Positions 1-11,304 of a stretch of 26,729 bases of DNA are shown piece after piece. Source of the DNA: JBGSLA01 sp965602785. GTDB taxonomy: Bacteria; Desulfobacterota; Desulfobaccia; Desulfobaccales; 0-14-0-80-60-11. The DNA is taken from the NCBI GenBank assembly GCA_965602785.1, contig CBFDAH010000019.1, positions 1-26,729 on the forward strand, in the 5' to 3' direction. The notes beneath the pieces were generated by a model. The model was not told where the DNA came from and did not search any database. It worked only from the letters and a program-made list of their open reading frames with translations. A program made the position numbers and the translations under genes. Positions within the stretch are counted from its first letter, which is position 1; every line of letters begins with the position of its first letter.

Positions 1-261
1 CGGACCGAGGCCGTGCGCCGTCGCCTCAACCAATGGCTTTTCCCCCGATACTCTCTGGCCCAGGAGACCTTTGCCGCAGGCCTGGACCGCCTGGGGCTCA
101 GGCATCACCCCCGGGTGCGCCTGCGGCCACCTCCGGCCTTTGAAGGGCCCGACTTTGCGATGGAAATCAACTTCCTGGACGTCACCGAACTGAAAAAACT
201 CCTCCAGGAACTCTCCGATCTGGTCGATACCAAAGATTTTTTTGAGTTGACCTCGCCTTAG
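1..261 (+). CDS. C-terminal fragment of a ParB/Spo0J-like protein (5' end outside the window)
   Basis: The reading frame is open from the first base to a TAG at 259-261, so this is the 3' part of a longer gene. A GTG at 13 is only an internal codon candidate. The visible 86 residues have a Pro-rich turn (RLRPPPAFEG), then a beta segment and an acidic helix (DVTELKKLLQELSDL). This layout resembles the C-terminal end of ParB-like partition or nucleoid-occlusion proteins, where a short strand and helix form the dimer interface. The ParB nuclease and HTH domains would lie upstream and cannot be seen, so the family call is tentative. The next gene starts about 90 bases downstream on the same strand with its own strong ribosome binding site. 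Confidence 0.45.
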   Translation, partial: RTEAVRRRLNQWLFPRYSLAQETFAAGLDRLGLRHHPRVRLRPPPAFEGPDFAMEINFLDVTELKKLLQELSDLVDTKDFFELTSP

Positions 262-351
262 CATTCCCTTACTGCTGCTGGTGTCTTACCTTATAAACAG
301 CTTCCCTTGGGACTAGGGAACCGAGGAATTTTTTCTCAGGAGGACAGGGTT

Positions 352-1665
352 ATGCTGGTAATTATTAGTGATTTGCACTTTTCCGACGGCACCACCGGAG
401 ATCACAACATCCCACCTAAGGCCTTCGAGTACTTTTTTGACGACCTGGAATCCACAGTCAAAAACCCCAAAAACAACATCAAAGAAATTAAACTAGTCTT
501 GTTGGGTGACATCTTTGACCTGCTGCGTACCTCCAAATGGCTTGATGTTGCCGAGAATGAGAGGCCTTGGGGGTACGATGAAGCCAAGATCGAGAAGTAT
601 GCCAATGACATCTTCGATGACATTAAGGACCATGAGCAAAACAGCGAAAGCCTGGGGCTTATAAAAAAGAAATTAAAGGACCTCAAGAAAGCTTCAGACA
701 AATTGGAGTCGGACCCCAGGTTATTTTATATCCCCGGGAACCATGAACGGCTGTGCAACAAATATAGCAGCCTGAGGCAGAAAATTTGCCAGGTCCTGGA
801 TATCCCCCCACAATGGCACAATCCCGCCAACTTCTTCCCACGCACGCTTCAGGACATACGCTATCGGGTCTTCGCCCGCCATGGCCACGAATACGATAAA
901 TATAACTATGAGGGGGGCGATTCTTTCCGCGAGGTTGACTACGAACGGGTCCCCATCGGCGATCCCATCACCACCGAGCTGATAGTGCGGCTGCCTTGGG
1001 AATTGAAGAAGCGTCTGGAGCCCCTCCCATGGCTCACCCCCCAGGAGAAGGTGGCTCTCATCCGGAATTTCCAGGAGATCGACAATGTCAAGCCTTTTGC
1101 CGCCATCATCCCGTGGCTCCTCTATCAGGTGCACAAGGAGCGGCGTCTCAAGGAAATTATTGAAGATACTGTTGATGACGTTATCCGGAAATTTAACAAT
1201 CTGAACTATGTTGGACTGTGGTACGGCCGCCATGATAAGTGGTTGGATCCTTTTGATCAGGCTGACCGCATCCAGGCTGTTCTCTTTGTATTGGAGAAAT
1301 TCAAGATTTTCCCAACGGAAAGATTAATGTCGCTGGCGGAGAAGGCCAAGGAACTTTTCTACGGGGATGATCTCCAAGAAGCTTCCCCGAAAGAATTCTT
1401 GGGACTGGACTCCCGCATCAGGTACGTGGTTTACGGCCACACCCACGAACCTTTGGTGGTGCCTTTGCGTTCCATCCCCAGCATTCCCCTGGAGCAGGTG
1501 TACCTGAACACCGGCACCTGGCGCACCCGGCATAATAAGGCCACCCAGGATGATTCCTTCGTTAGTTGGAAAACCATGACCTACGTAATCTTTTATCGGG
1601 ATGATGAGCGCCCCGACCGGGAAGCCGACTTTGAGACCTGGACCGGTACTTTGAAGGTTGTTTAA
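352..1665 (+). CDS. Calcineurin-like metallophosphoesterase, 437 aa
   Basis: All the metal-binding motifs of the calcineurin-like phosphoesterase fold are present in order: D7-x-H9 (ISDLHFSD), G52-D53-x-x-D56, G129-N130-H131-E132, H177-G-H179, and G362-H363-T-H365 near the C-terminus. These ligate a dinuclear metal centre that hydrolyses phosphomono- or diesters; the substrate cannot be read from the sequence. Residues 190-340 form a large charged, helix-rich insert between the H177 and H363 motifs, which makes the protein longer than minimal members (about 250 aa) and may shape substrate access. No signal peptide or membrane segment is seen, so it is probably cytosolic. The frame could open at TTG 307, but ATG 352 has a strong Shine-Dalgarno sequence (caggagga, 8 bases upstream), and the first catalytic motif follows within seven residues. 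Family confident, role unknown. Confidence 0.85.
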   Translation: MLVIISDLHFSDGTTGDHNIPPKAFEYFFDDLESTVKNPKNNIKEIKLVLLGDIFDLLRTSKWLDVAENERPWGYDEAKIEKYANDIFDDIKDHEQNSESLGLIKKKLKDLKKASDKLESDPRLFYIPGNHERLCNKYSSLRQKICQVLDIPPQWHNPANFFPRTLQDIRYRVFARHGHEYDKYNYEGGDSFREVDYERVPIGDPITTELIVRLPWELKKRLEPLPWLTPQEKVALIRNFQEIDNVKPFAAIIPWLLYQVHKERRLKEIIEDTVDDVIRKFNNLNYVGLWYGRHDKWLDPFDQADRIQAVLFVLEKFKIFPTERLMSLAEKAKELFYGDDLQEASPKEFLGLDSRIRYVVYGHTHEPLVVPLRSIPSIPLEQVYLNTGTWRTRHNKATQDDSFVSWKTMTYVIFYRDDERPDREADFETWTGTLKVV

Positions 1666-1673
1666 TGGCACGT

Positions 1674-1800
1674 GGTGGGGGAGGCTGGGGGCTCCCTGGC
1701 CCCTTGCCCCCTAATATGAGACTGTTGCGAAGGTATCTTGAGGGGAGGGCCGGGGGACCCCTGGCCCCCTCTCCCAAAAGGCTATTTGCCACAATCTCAA
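1674..1800. repeat. GC-rich intergenic repeat flanked by inverted 'gagactgttg'-type ends
   Basis: The 265-base gap between the phosphoesterase and the YyaL-like gene holds two related G/C-rich blocks. One is at 1674-1712 and the other at 1741-1776; both contain a CCCTGGCCCC core. Between them, 1713-1737 carries tgagactgttg, and 1767-1800 carries a related sequence in opposite orientation (ending acaatctca), so part of the unit is an imperfect inverted repeat. The 1767-1800 segment matches 28 of 34 positions at 20317-20350, and the 14-mer agggccgggggacc (1746-1759) recurs at 4045-4058. It is therefore a dispersed non-coding repeat family rather than a gene. Short ORFs crossing it on either strand look spurious. 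Confidence 0.6.
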
Positions 1801-1930
1801 TATATCCTGCCCTCCAGACCTGCTTTGCCTTGCAACTCCCCCTCACAGTCTTATCTTAAGAAAAATCTATCTTCTCGCCTTTCCCCATCCCGGCCGGAAG
1901 CGTAGAAATTCCCCCTAAAGGAAACTCATC

Positions 1931-4012
<2,082 letters not shown>

Positions 4013-4509
4013 CCCACTGCGGTGGGAAAAAGCAGTTGACAGAAAGGGCCGGGGGACCGCGAGGGCCCGCCCCCTGGCCCTCTTCTCACCTGGGAAACGC
4101 TCCTGGCGGGAGTGTGGCCCCCATTCCCCCCTGTTTTTCAGAGGAAATTTTCTCTTATCCCAAGTTGCCGTCAAAAAGGTATGTTCACCCAGAGCAATTT
4201 AGGGGCTCAATTCATGGCGCCCTCAGGGCTTGATAAATCAGGCCCCTACAGGAAAATGCCTTTATGAACGTAGCTTGGTATTAGATATGAGCCCGAGGGC
4301 GTCTGATCCAGAGAATCGAGCTACCCTGAGTCGGCGCCGGACTTCCGGAGATGGGCCTTCCCGCCCCCTTGTTCCCTTCATCCATCCAGGTCAGGGTTTT
4401 CCCCTCATATTTTTACTTATTTTTTATAGGTAATTTTACTTAGGGGATTGCCTTATAGAACTTTATGTGTCTAAAATAAGTGGTGGATTTTTTTAAGGAG
4501 GGCCAAGGG
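4013..4509. other. Gene-free spacer with a copy of the GC-rich repeat
   Basis: About 500 bases without a supported gene. 4045-4090 repeats the G/C-rich family seen at 1741-1776, with an identical 14-mer at 4045-4058. 4201-4246 can fold: aggggc (4201-4206) pairs with gcccct (4241-4246), and gccct-c-agggc lies inside. This could be a stem-loop RNA or a decayed element, but no known riboswitch or RNA family was recognised. The 3' end becomes AT-rich and carries the promoter candidate of the next gene. Short ORFs here have no ribosome binding site or family signature. Confidence 0.5.
4448..4477 (+). promoter_or_regulatory. Candidate sigma70 promoter for the gene at 4510
   Basis: TTGCCT (4448-4453) and TAAAAT (4472-4477) are separated by 18 bases in an AT-rich stretch, 33 bases before the start codon. 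The -10 box matches the consensus in five of six positions. By spacing alone, transcription would begin around 4484, leaving a short leader with the strong aaggagg (4495-4501). It is a match by inspection only. Confidence 0.4.
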
Positions 4510-5232
4510 ATGAATCGGGAAAACCAAGTGGAATTGGTTCGCACCCTGACCAGGGAAGTTTTAAAAGCAGGCCGGCCGGAAAAGCTGGGTACCTTTGCCG
4601 AAGACTTCACCGCCTTCGCCCTCAGCGGCGGGATTTTCCGGGCGGAGGAAAGCCTCTCACAGTATCAAGCCAAGGCCCAGTCCCTGGATACTACGCTCGT
4701 GGCCGGCATGTTCTTCCAGGTCCTCCATGAGGCGGAAAAGCTTCCGAGCAGCACTATGGAGCGAGTTTCCTTCATCCGCCATCAGGCTAAAAATTATTTA
4801 GCCACCCGCCTGGCCGGCCAGATAACCCTGTCCCAGTTTTTTCGCCTGCTCAACCTCATCGAAGAACACGTCCAGCATTATTTTGAGCACTCCAGGGAAA
4901 ACTGGCTGGGTGGAAAGGTCACCCTCAAGGTGGCGGCGCCGCCTAGTCCACCGCAGGAGGCCATCCGCATCGAGGAGCTGCGGCAGTCCCTGGAGGCACT
5001 ACCTCTCATCCCCAAAGGACGTCGCAAGCTCACCACCCCCATCCTGGAGGAGTTTCTCCTGGAAACCCAGGGAGACTGGTTCCGCCTTCTGGACTTCGAG
5101 GCGCGCTTCAGGGTTAACAAAAAGACGGCCTGGGCCTATCTCAACAATCTCCTCCAGGCCGGCATCCTGGAGCACAACGGCGAGAAGGCCAACAAAGTGC
5201 GATATTCGGTGGCCAAGGACTTCCAACGGTAA
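4510..5232 (+). CDS. Unrecognised 240-aa protein with a possible C-terminal winged helix
   Basis: I do not recognise a family. Residues 1-140 are helix-rich and charged, with no membrane segment or metal motif. After a Pro-rich linker (about 142-152, APPSPPQEA) comes a compact C-terminal part. There, EEFLLETQGDWFRLLDFEARFRV and NKKTAWAYLNNLLQAGILEHNG have the helix-turn-helix plus wing pattern of small winged-helix domains (a GILEHNG-type turn before the wing strand KVRYSVA). DNA binding is therefore a reasonable inference, not a demonstrated property. The start ATG 4510 is preferred over GTG 4480 because aaggagg sits eight bases upstream. It is monocistronic: a long spacer with its own promoter precedes it, and a repeat element follows nine bases after the stop. 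Confidence 0.6.
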   Translation: MNRENQVELVRTLTREVLKAGRPEKLGTFAEDFTAFALSGGIFRAEESLSQYQAKAQSLDTTLVAGMFFQVLHEAEKLPSSTMERVSFIRHQAKNYLATRLAGQITLSQFFRLLNLIEEHVQHYFEHSRENWLGGKVTLKVAAPPSPPQEAIRIEELRQSLEALPLIPKGRRKLTTPILEEFLLETQGDWFRLLDFEARFRVNKKTAWAYLNNLLQAGILEHNGEKANKVRYSVAKDFQR

Positions 5233-5240
5233 TCCCTCGA

Positions 5241-5366
<126 letters not shown>

Positions 5367-5556
5367 GCTCTCCTCTCTCACCTAGACGCTGAGCCAGGTG
5401 CCTTTTTCGGGGCATCCCTGTTTTCCCCCCTTACTAAAAAATATATTCACTCTTGGCAATCGTGCCGGGGAAAGGATATATTTATTAGTTGGGGTTGGCT
5501 AGCCGAGCCCGGAAAATTAGGCAACTAAACCACGCCTGTCACCTAAGGAAATTTGC
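5367..5556. promoter_or_regulatory. Leader region with candidate promoter of the 5557 gene/uvrA
   Basis: TTGGCA (5453-5458) and TATATT (5477-5482) are separated by 18 bases and resemble a sigma70 promoter. The box pair lies inside an 8-bp inverted repeat (aaatatat upstream of 5453, atatattt at 5477). A ggctagcc palindrome follows in the leader near 5499-5506. No LexA-type box was recognised, so SOS control of uvrA cannot be claimed from this sequence. The remainder shows no further feature. Confidence 0.4.
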
Positions 5557-5716
5557 ATGGCCAAGGAAAAGAACCGGAACGCCCGGGGACTGAAGTTGGA
5601 AGTGAAAGTGATCCCCCCGGCCTGTCTGGACATGACCCTGGCGGAAATAACCCGCCTTCTGGGAGACGGCCCCCTCCTCTGGCCGGGGGGCGCCGGTCGG
5701 GCCCAAGGGCTTAAGT

Positions 5717-8680
<2,964 letters not shown>

Positions 8681-8740
8681 CGCTCGGAAACAGCCCTTGC
8701 CTGCTTTGCATCGTGTCGGCCAAAAGGAATTTCGTGGTCG

Positions 8741-9232
8741 TTACAGAGATGATAATATCCCGCTTAGCAAAAGGACAAAAATCCCGAAACCAAAGTTTAT
8801 TTTCACGAGTCTCAGGGAAAACTTCTGCAGGTTCGGAACCTGGAATGAGGTATTCGCCTGAGAGGCCAATCTGGCGATGCGCGGCTGCAAAAGCATGCCG
8901 CGGTAAAAGTGTATGGCCACCATGGCCGCCACCACCAGGTGCTTCAGCACCAGCACCGCCTTCCATTGGGTTTCCCAAGTCCCAAACCCGAAGAAGCCCT
9001 TCTCAACATGACCGATTAGTAATCCGGTAATCACCAGGATCACGATGCTGGCATTCGCCAACGGCGTGAAGCGACTGGCGACCTCTTTCATAATCCCCCC
9101 CATGTTCTTGGCGTCCAGGGAGTTTCTTGCCCCGGGTAGGATCACCAAGAGGATCATAGCCATCCCCCCGATCCAGACCACTGTTGCCAAGAGGTGAAAG
9201 AATTGGCAAACCGACAGGATTACGATATTCAT
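8741..9232 (-). CDS. CopD-like integral membrane protein, 163 aa
   Basis: Four membrane helices can be read at about 10-33, 59-76, 90-110 and 144-162. Histidines lie at or in them (H13, H75, H98, H108), with W20 in HLLATVVWIGGMAMILLVILP. This matches the CopD/YebZ-like and related copper-resistance membrane family, whose His residues may bind metal or haem. It is therefore an inner-membrane protein; copper transport is a family-level inference. The start ATG 9232 follows aaggagg. It is the last gene of a - strand group with the cysteine-rich peptide (9310-9417) and the ArsR-type regulator (9490-9894), which supports a metal-linked role. A stem-loop lies between it and the peptide gene. It converges on uvrA, with 60 bases between the two stops and no clear terminator there. 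Confidence 0.75.
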   Translation of the reverse strand: MNIVILSVCQFFHLLATVVWIGGMAMILLVILPGARNSLDAKNMGGIMKEVASRFTPLANASIVILVITGLLIGHVEKGFFGFGTWETQWKAVLVLKHLVVAAMVAIHFYRGMLLQPRIARLASQANTSFQVPNLQKFSLRLVKINFGFGIFVLLLSGILSSL

Positions 9233-9253
9233 GGTTAACCTCCTTGAACGAAA

Positions 9254-9289
9254 AGGGGGCGAAGGGTCGCTCTCTAACCTTCGCCCCCT
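9254..9289 (-). terminator. 12-bp stem-loop between the peptide gene and the CopD-like gene
   Basis: The arms agggggcgaagg (9254-9265) and ccttcgccccct (9278-9289) pair perfectly around a 12-base loop. On the - strand the stem is followed by only four T residues. It looks like a leaky terminator or processing hairpin that would lower CopD-like expression relative to the peptide, not a full stop of the operon. Confidence 0.55.
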
Positions 9290-9309
9290 CGGAAGCCTAA
9301 GGCCAAACC

Positions 9310-9417
9310 TTATTTGGATTCTTTGACCTTCTCAGCCTCCTGCTTGTCTTGCGTGGCCTTGGTAACGTCCTGTTTTAAACCACAGCCACAGCCACATTGA
9401 CCCTTTTTTTCTGACAT
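9310..9417 (-). CDS. Cysteine-rich 35-aa peptide (CGCGC motif), probable metal-binding
   Basis: A very short frame runs from ATG 9417 to TAA 9310-9312. The ribosome binding site is excellent: aaggaggtg about six bases upstream. The peptide has a compact cysteine cluster C8-G-C10-G-C12 near the N-terminus and a Lys/Glu/Gln-rich, probably helical tail (KATQDKQEAEKVKESK). Three closely spaced thiolates in a soluble peptide point to binding of a soft metal ion such as Cu(I), Zn, Cd or As(III); that is inference. The same kind of motif (CTCGC) occurs in the regulator encoded just upstream, and the peptide's promoter carries the same 20-bp near-palindrome as the regulator's promoter. It may be a small metal buffer or chaperone for the membrane protein that follows. 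No named family was recognised. Confidence 0.65.
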   Translation of the reverse strand: MSEKKGQCGCGCGLKQDVTKATQDKQEAEKVKESK

Positions 9418-9441
9418 CTTCCTCACCTCCTTTCTTTTATA

Positions 9442-9473
9442 GTATTTAAATAATTACTTAATTAATTTTTCAA
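9442..9473 (-). promoter_or_regulatory. Predicted promoter plus operator of the peptide/CopD genes
   Basis: On the - strand TTGAAA (9468-9473), an 18-base spacer and TTAAAT (9444-9449) form a promoter candidate. The 20-mer at 9442-9461 (+ strand reading GTATTTAAatAAttACTTAA) overlaps the -10 box and spacer. It matches the element in front of the regulator gene (9919-9938, opposite orientation) at 16 of 20 positions. Shared sequence and placement argue for a common ArsR-type operator, although this tract is very AT-rich. Confidence 0.5.
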
Positions 9474-9489
9474 AAAAATTTTTATCCCT

Positions 9490-9894
9490 TTATTCACTCT
9501 TTTCCCTGATCCGCTCCTGGACCTGCCTAAGTTCTTTTTGTAGCTCTTGTTCAAACACTTTCAGCGCCTCCAAACTTGCCTTTGCCAGTTCTTGTTCCTG
9601 CCACCTACCGGTACCCTCGCAGCCGCAGGTGCAAATCTCGGCTAACTGTTGTCCACAGCGCTCCAAGGCCTCCTCATTAAGGGAATATGGAATCCAGTAG
9701 CCCTGGCGCTCCCGCCTGACCAGACCAGCATGTTTTAACAACCTCAAATGTTGGGATACCGCGGCGGGCGTAATACCCAGCAGTCCGGCCATTTCCTTGG
9801 AGCCCGTGGGGCCCTTAGATTTGAGGAGCTCGATGATTTTCACCCGCGTTTCCACGGCTAAAACCTTGAGCATTTCGACGGCTTCAAACTTCAT
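9490..9894 (-). CDS. ArsR/SmtB-family winged-helix regulator with C-terminal CTCGC cluster, 134 aa
   Basis: Residues 5-75 are an ArsR-type winged helix: LAVETRVKIIELLKSKG, the recognition helix ITPAAVSQHLRLLKHAGLV, and the wing RRERQGYWIPYSL. Downstream, C80 and the cluster C88-T-C90-G-C92 form a likely metal site in or after the alpha-5 region. Residues 95-134 are a charged, probably coiled-coil helix. Members of this family usually repress their own operon and release DNA on binding metal or metalloid. The effector here cannot be assigned; a thiophilic metal is the likely class. Start ATG 9894 lies just below a TTGACA promoter with an overlapping near-palindrome, which suggests autoregulation. 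The peptide and CopD-like genes downstream are the probable targets. Confidence 0.85.
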   Translation of the reverse strand: MKFEAVEMLKVLAVETRVKIIELLKSKGPTGSKEMAGLLGITPAAVSQHLRLLKHAGLVRRERQGYWIPYSLNEEALERCGQQLAEICTCGCEGTGRWQEQELAKASLEALKVFEQELQKELRQVQERIREKSE

Positions 9895-9918
9895 GAATCC
9901 CTACGCCTTATTAAGTGT

Positions 9919-9964
9919 TTAAGTTGTTGCTTAAATACATACAGCGGCACCCCCCGCTTGTCAA
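9919..9964 (-). promoter_or_regulatory. Promoter and overlapping operator of the ArsR-type gene
   Basis: On the - strand TTGACA (9959-9964), a 17-base spacer and TATGTA (9936-9941) form a good promoter. The 20-mer at 9919-9938, read on the - strand as GTATTTAAgcAAcaACTTAA, overlaps the -10 box. It contains a perfect 6-bp inverted repeat (tttaag 9918-9923 and cttaaa 9930-9935) that extends to eight of nine positions. A second small palindrome, cttattaag, lies at 9907-9915. A repressor here would block RNA polymerase, as expected for autorepression by an ArsR-type protein. Confidence 0.6.
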
Positions 9965-10083
9965 GCTTTTTTTTCAACCCTCATCATTAAACTGTGGGAG
10001 AAGGACAAACCGGTGGGGCTTAAAGGAAACCTCGGGCAAGCTGGCAGAAGGAATGGGGGCAGGGGCTGCTGCTCCCTGGTGCG

Positions 10084-10114
10084 AAAAAAAAGGCGGGGAC
10101 CGGTGGTCCCCGCC
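10084..10114 (-). terminator. Rho-independent terminator of rex
   Basis: On the - strand the stem ggcggggacc/ggtccccgcc (10 perfect pairs, 3-base loop) is followed by eight T residues (10084-10091 on the + strand are A). It lies 28 bases after the rex stop. This is a textbook intrinsic terminator. Confidence 0.9.
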
Positions 10115-10141
10115 GCCCCCCCTAAAAATTTTCTTCTGGCT

Positions 10142-10789
10142 CTAAGCGTTCCCCATGGTGAGGTGATAGGCCAGATTGTCCAGTTTGACGGTGAAGTCAA
10201 CGTTTTCCACCACCGTGCCTTCGACCACCTGGAGCTGGGTGGGGGCGAAGTTCAAGACGGCCTTGATGCCGGCCTGGATGAGGCGCTGGGAAACGGCTTG
10301 AGCCTTGCCGGCCGGGGTGGCGATGACCCCGATTTCGATGTCGTTCTCCTGTATCACCTTCTCCAGGTCGTCCACGTGGTGGATGACCTGGCCGCTGGGA
10401 AGGCGCCGCCCCACCTTGTCCGGGTCCACGTCGAAAACCGCGGCGAACTCATAACCCTGGCGGATGAAGTTTTGATGGGCCAGGAGGGCCGAGCCCAGAT
10501 TGCCGATGCCCACGAGGGCCATTTTCCAGATCTTGTTCAGCCCCAGGATGCGCTTGATCTCAAAGAGCAGTTCCTTGACAAAGTACCCCACGCCCCGGAT
10601 GCCGAATTCGCCGAAGTAGGCAAGATCCTTGCGGATTTGCGCAGGGTTGATGCCGCACTTTTCCGCCAGCTTATCGGAGGCGATGATCTTCACGCCTTCC
10701 TGGGCCAGGGCCTCCAGGTAGCGGGAATAAATAGACAAACGTGTAATGGTGGCCGTGGGTATTTTGGAAAATTTCATCGGTGAGCGCAT
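10142..10789 (-). CDS. rex: Redox-sensing transcriptional repressor Rex, 215 aa
   Basis: Rex senses the NADH/NAD+ ratio and represses genes of energy metabolism when NAD+ is high. Residues 7-85 are the N-terminal winged helix (KIPTATITRLSIYSRYLEAL, then CGINPAQIRKDLAYFGEFGIRGVGY). The Rossmann NAD(H)-binding domain starts with ALVGIGNLGSALL, where G94-x-G96-x-x-G99 contacts the dinucleotide. A C-terminal swapped helix (VDFTVKLDNLAYHLT) completes the usual 210-220 residues. The start could be ATG 10789 or ATG 10777; neither has a strong ribosome binding site. The gene lies just downstream of atpE on the same strand, separated by a hairpin, and ends at a strong terminator. Its position next to F0 genes fits its role in energy control. 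Confidence 0.95.
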   Translation of the reverse strand: MRSPMKFSKIPTATITRLSIYSRYLEALAQEGVKIIASDKLAEKCGINPAQIRKDLAYFGEFGIRGVGYFVKELLFEIKRILGLNKIWKMALVGIGNLGSALLAHQNFIRQGYEFAAVFDVDPDKVGRRLPSGQVIHHVDDLEKVIQENDIEIGVIATPAGKAQAVSQRLIQAGIKAVLNFAPTQLQVVEGTVVENVDFTVKLDNLAYHLTMGNA

Positions 10790-10791
10790 AC

Positions 10792-10814
10792 GTTAGCTCT
10801 CAGCAAAGGCTAAC
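10792..10814 (-). promoter_or_regulatory. Inverted repeat in the rex leader
   Basis: gttagc (10792-10797) and gctaac (10809-10814) form a 6-bp perfect inverted repeat with an 11-base spacer, ending two bases before the predicted rex start codon. In RNA it would occlude the initiation region. It does not match the TTGTGA-N6-TCACAA Rex box, so autoregulation by Rex through this site is not supported. Confidence 0.3.
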
Positions 10815-10852
10815 CAACAGTTTATTTTTACATAAAAAGCGCAGATGTTGAA

Positions 10853-10874
10853 AGGGGGGGCATACGCCCCCCCG
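10853..10874 (-). terminator. Hairpin after atpE, probable terminator
   Basis: gggggggc (10854-10861) pairs with gccccccc (10866-10873) around a 4-base loop, 15 bases after the atpE stop codon. On the - strand only three T residues follow, so termination may be partial and some readthrough into rex is possible. Confidence 0.5.
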
Positions 10875-10888
10875 CCAGGTACGGGTCG

Positions 10889-11257
10889 TTAGACCTTTAA
10901 TCCCAGAGCCGCAGCAATGGGCTTGGTCATCGGGTAAGCGTAGAGGATGATGAGAGCCACGACCAGGGCGTAAATCGCCAGAGACTCGATCATGGCCAGA
11001 CCGATAAGCATGGTCACGGTGATTTTACCGGAAGCCTCGGGGTTGCGGGCAATACCTTCCACCGACTTGTTGATGGCGATGCCTTGGCCGATGCCGGTAC
11101 CGAACGCGGCGATGCCCATGCCGAAGCCGGCCGCCATAACCGCATAGCTGAAGAAGCTACCCAGGCCGGCCGTAGACGCGCCGCCTGCAGGTTCAGCCGC
11201 CAGAGCCAGAGAAGCCCAAACCAGAGTGAAAAGCACTGCCAAACCGATTCTTACCAT
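10889..11257 (-). CDS. atpE: ATP synthase F0 subunit c with N-terminal leader, 122 aa
   Basis: Subunit c forms the rotating ring of the F-type ATP synthase in the inner membrane. The hairpin is clear: helix 1 around residues 35-65 (GMGIAAFGTGIGQGIAINKS), the polar loop A70-R71-N72-P73, and helix 2 around 80-108 with the ion-binding carboxylate E91 in LAMIESLAIYALVV. Q58, E91, S92 and Y96 correspond to residues of the Ilyobacter tartaricus sodium site (Q32, E65, S66, Y70), although T67 is replaced by Leu. The first 20-22 residues look like a signal peptide (LAVLFTLVWASLALAAEP), so the mature protein would be about 100 aa. Start ATG 11257 has taggaggt upstream. It is the last gene of atpZ-atpI-atpB-atpE. 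Confidence 0.93.
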   Translation of the reverse strand: MVRIGLAVLFTLVWASLALAAEPAGGASTAGLGSFFSYAVMAAGFGMGIAAFGTGIGQGIAINKSVEGIARNPEASGKITVTMLIGLAMIESLAIYALVVALIILYAYPMTKPIAAALGLKV

Positions 11258-11304
11258 TTCAGAAACCTCCTACCAGATATGTTTAATGTGGCCTTCTTCC
11301 AATA

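Noticed and set aside
4230..4433. 67-aa frame in the spacer
   Set aside because: No ribosome binding site and no recognisable family; it lies in repeat-bearing non-coding sequence.
5370..5556. LexA-type SOS box upstream of uvrA
   Set aside because: No CTG-N10-CAG or similar palindrome of convincing quality was seen.
10013..10783. 256-aa + strand frame
   Set aside because: Antisense to rex, whose Rossmann motif is unambiguous, and runs through the rex terminator.
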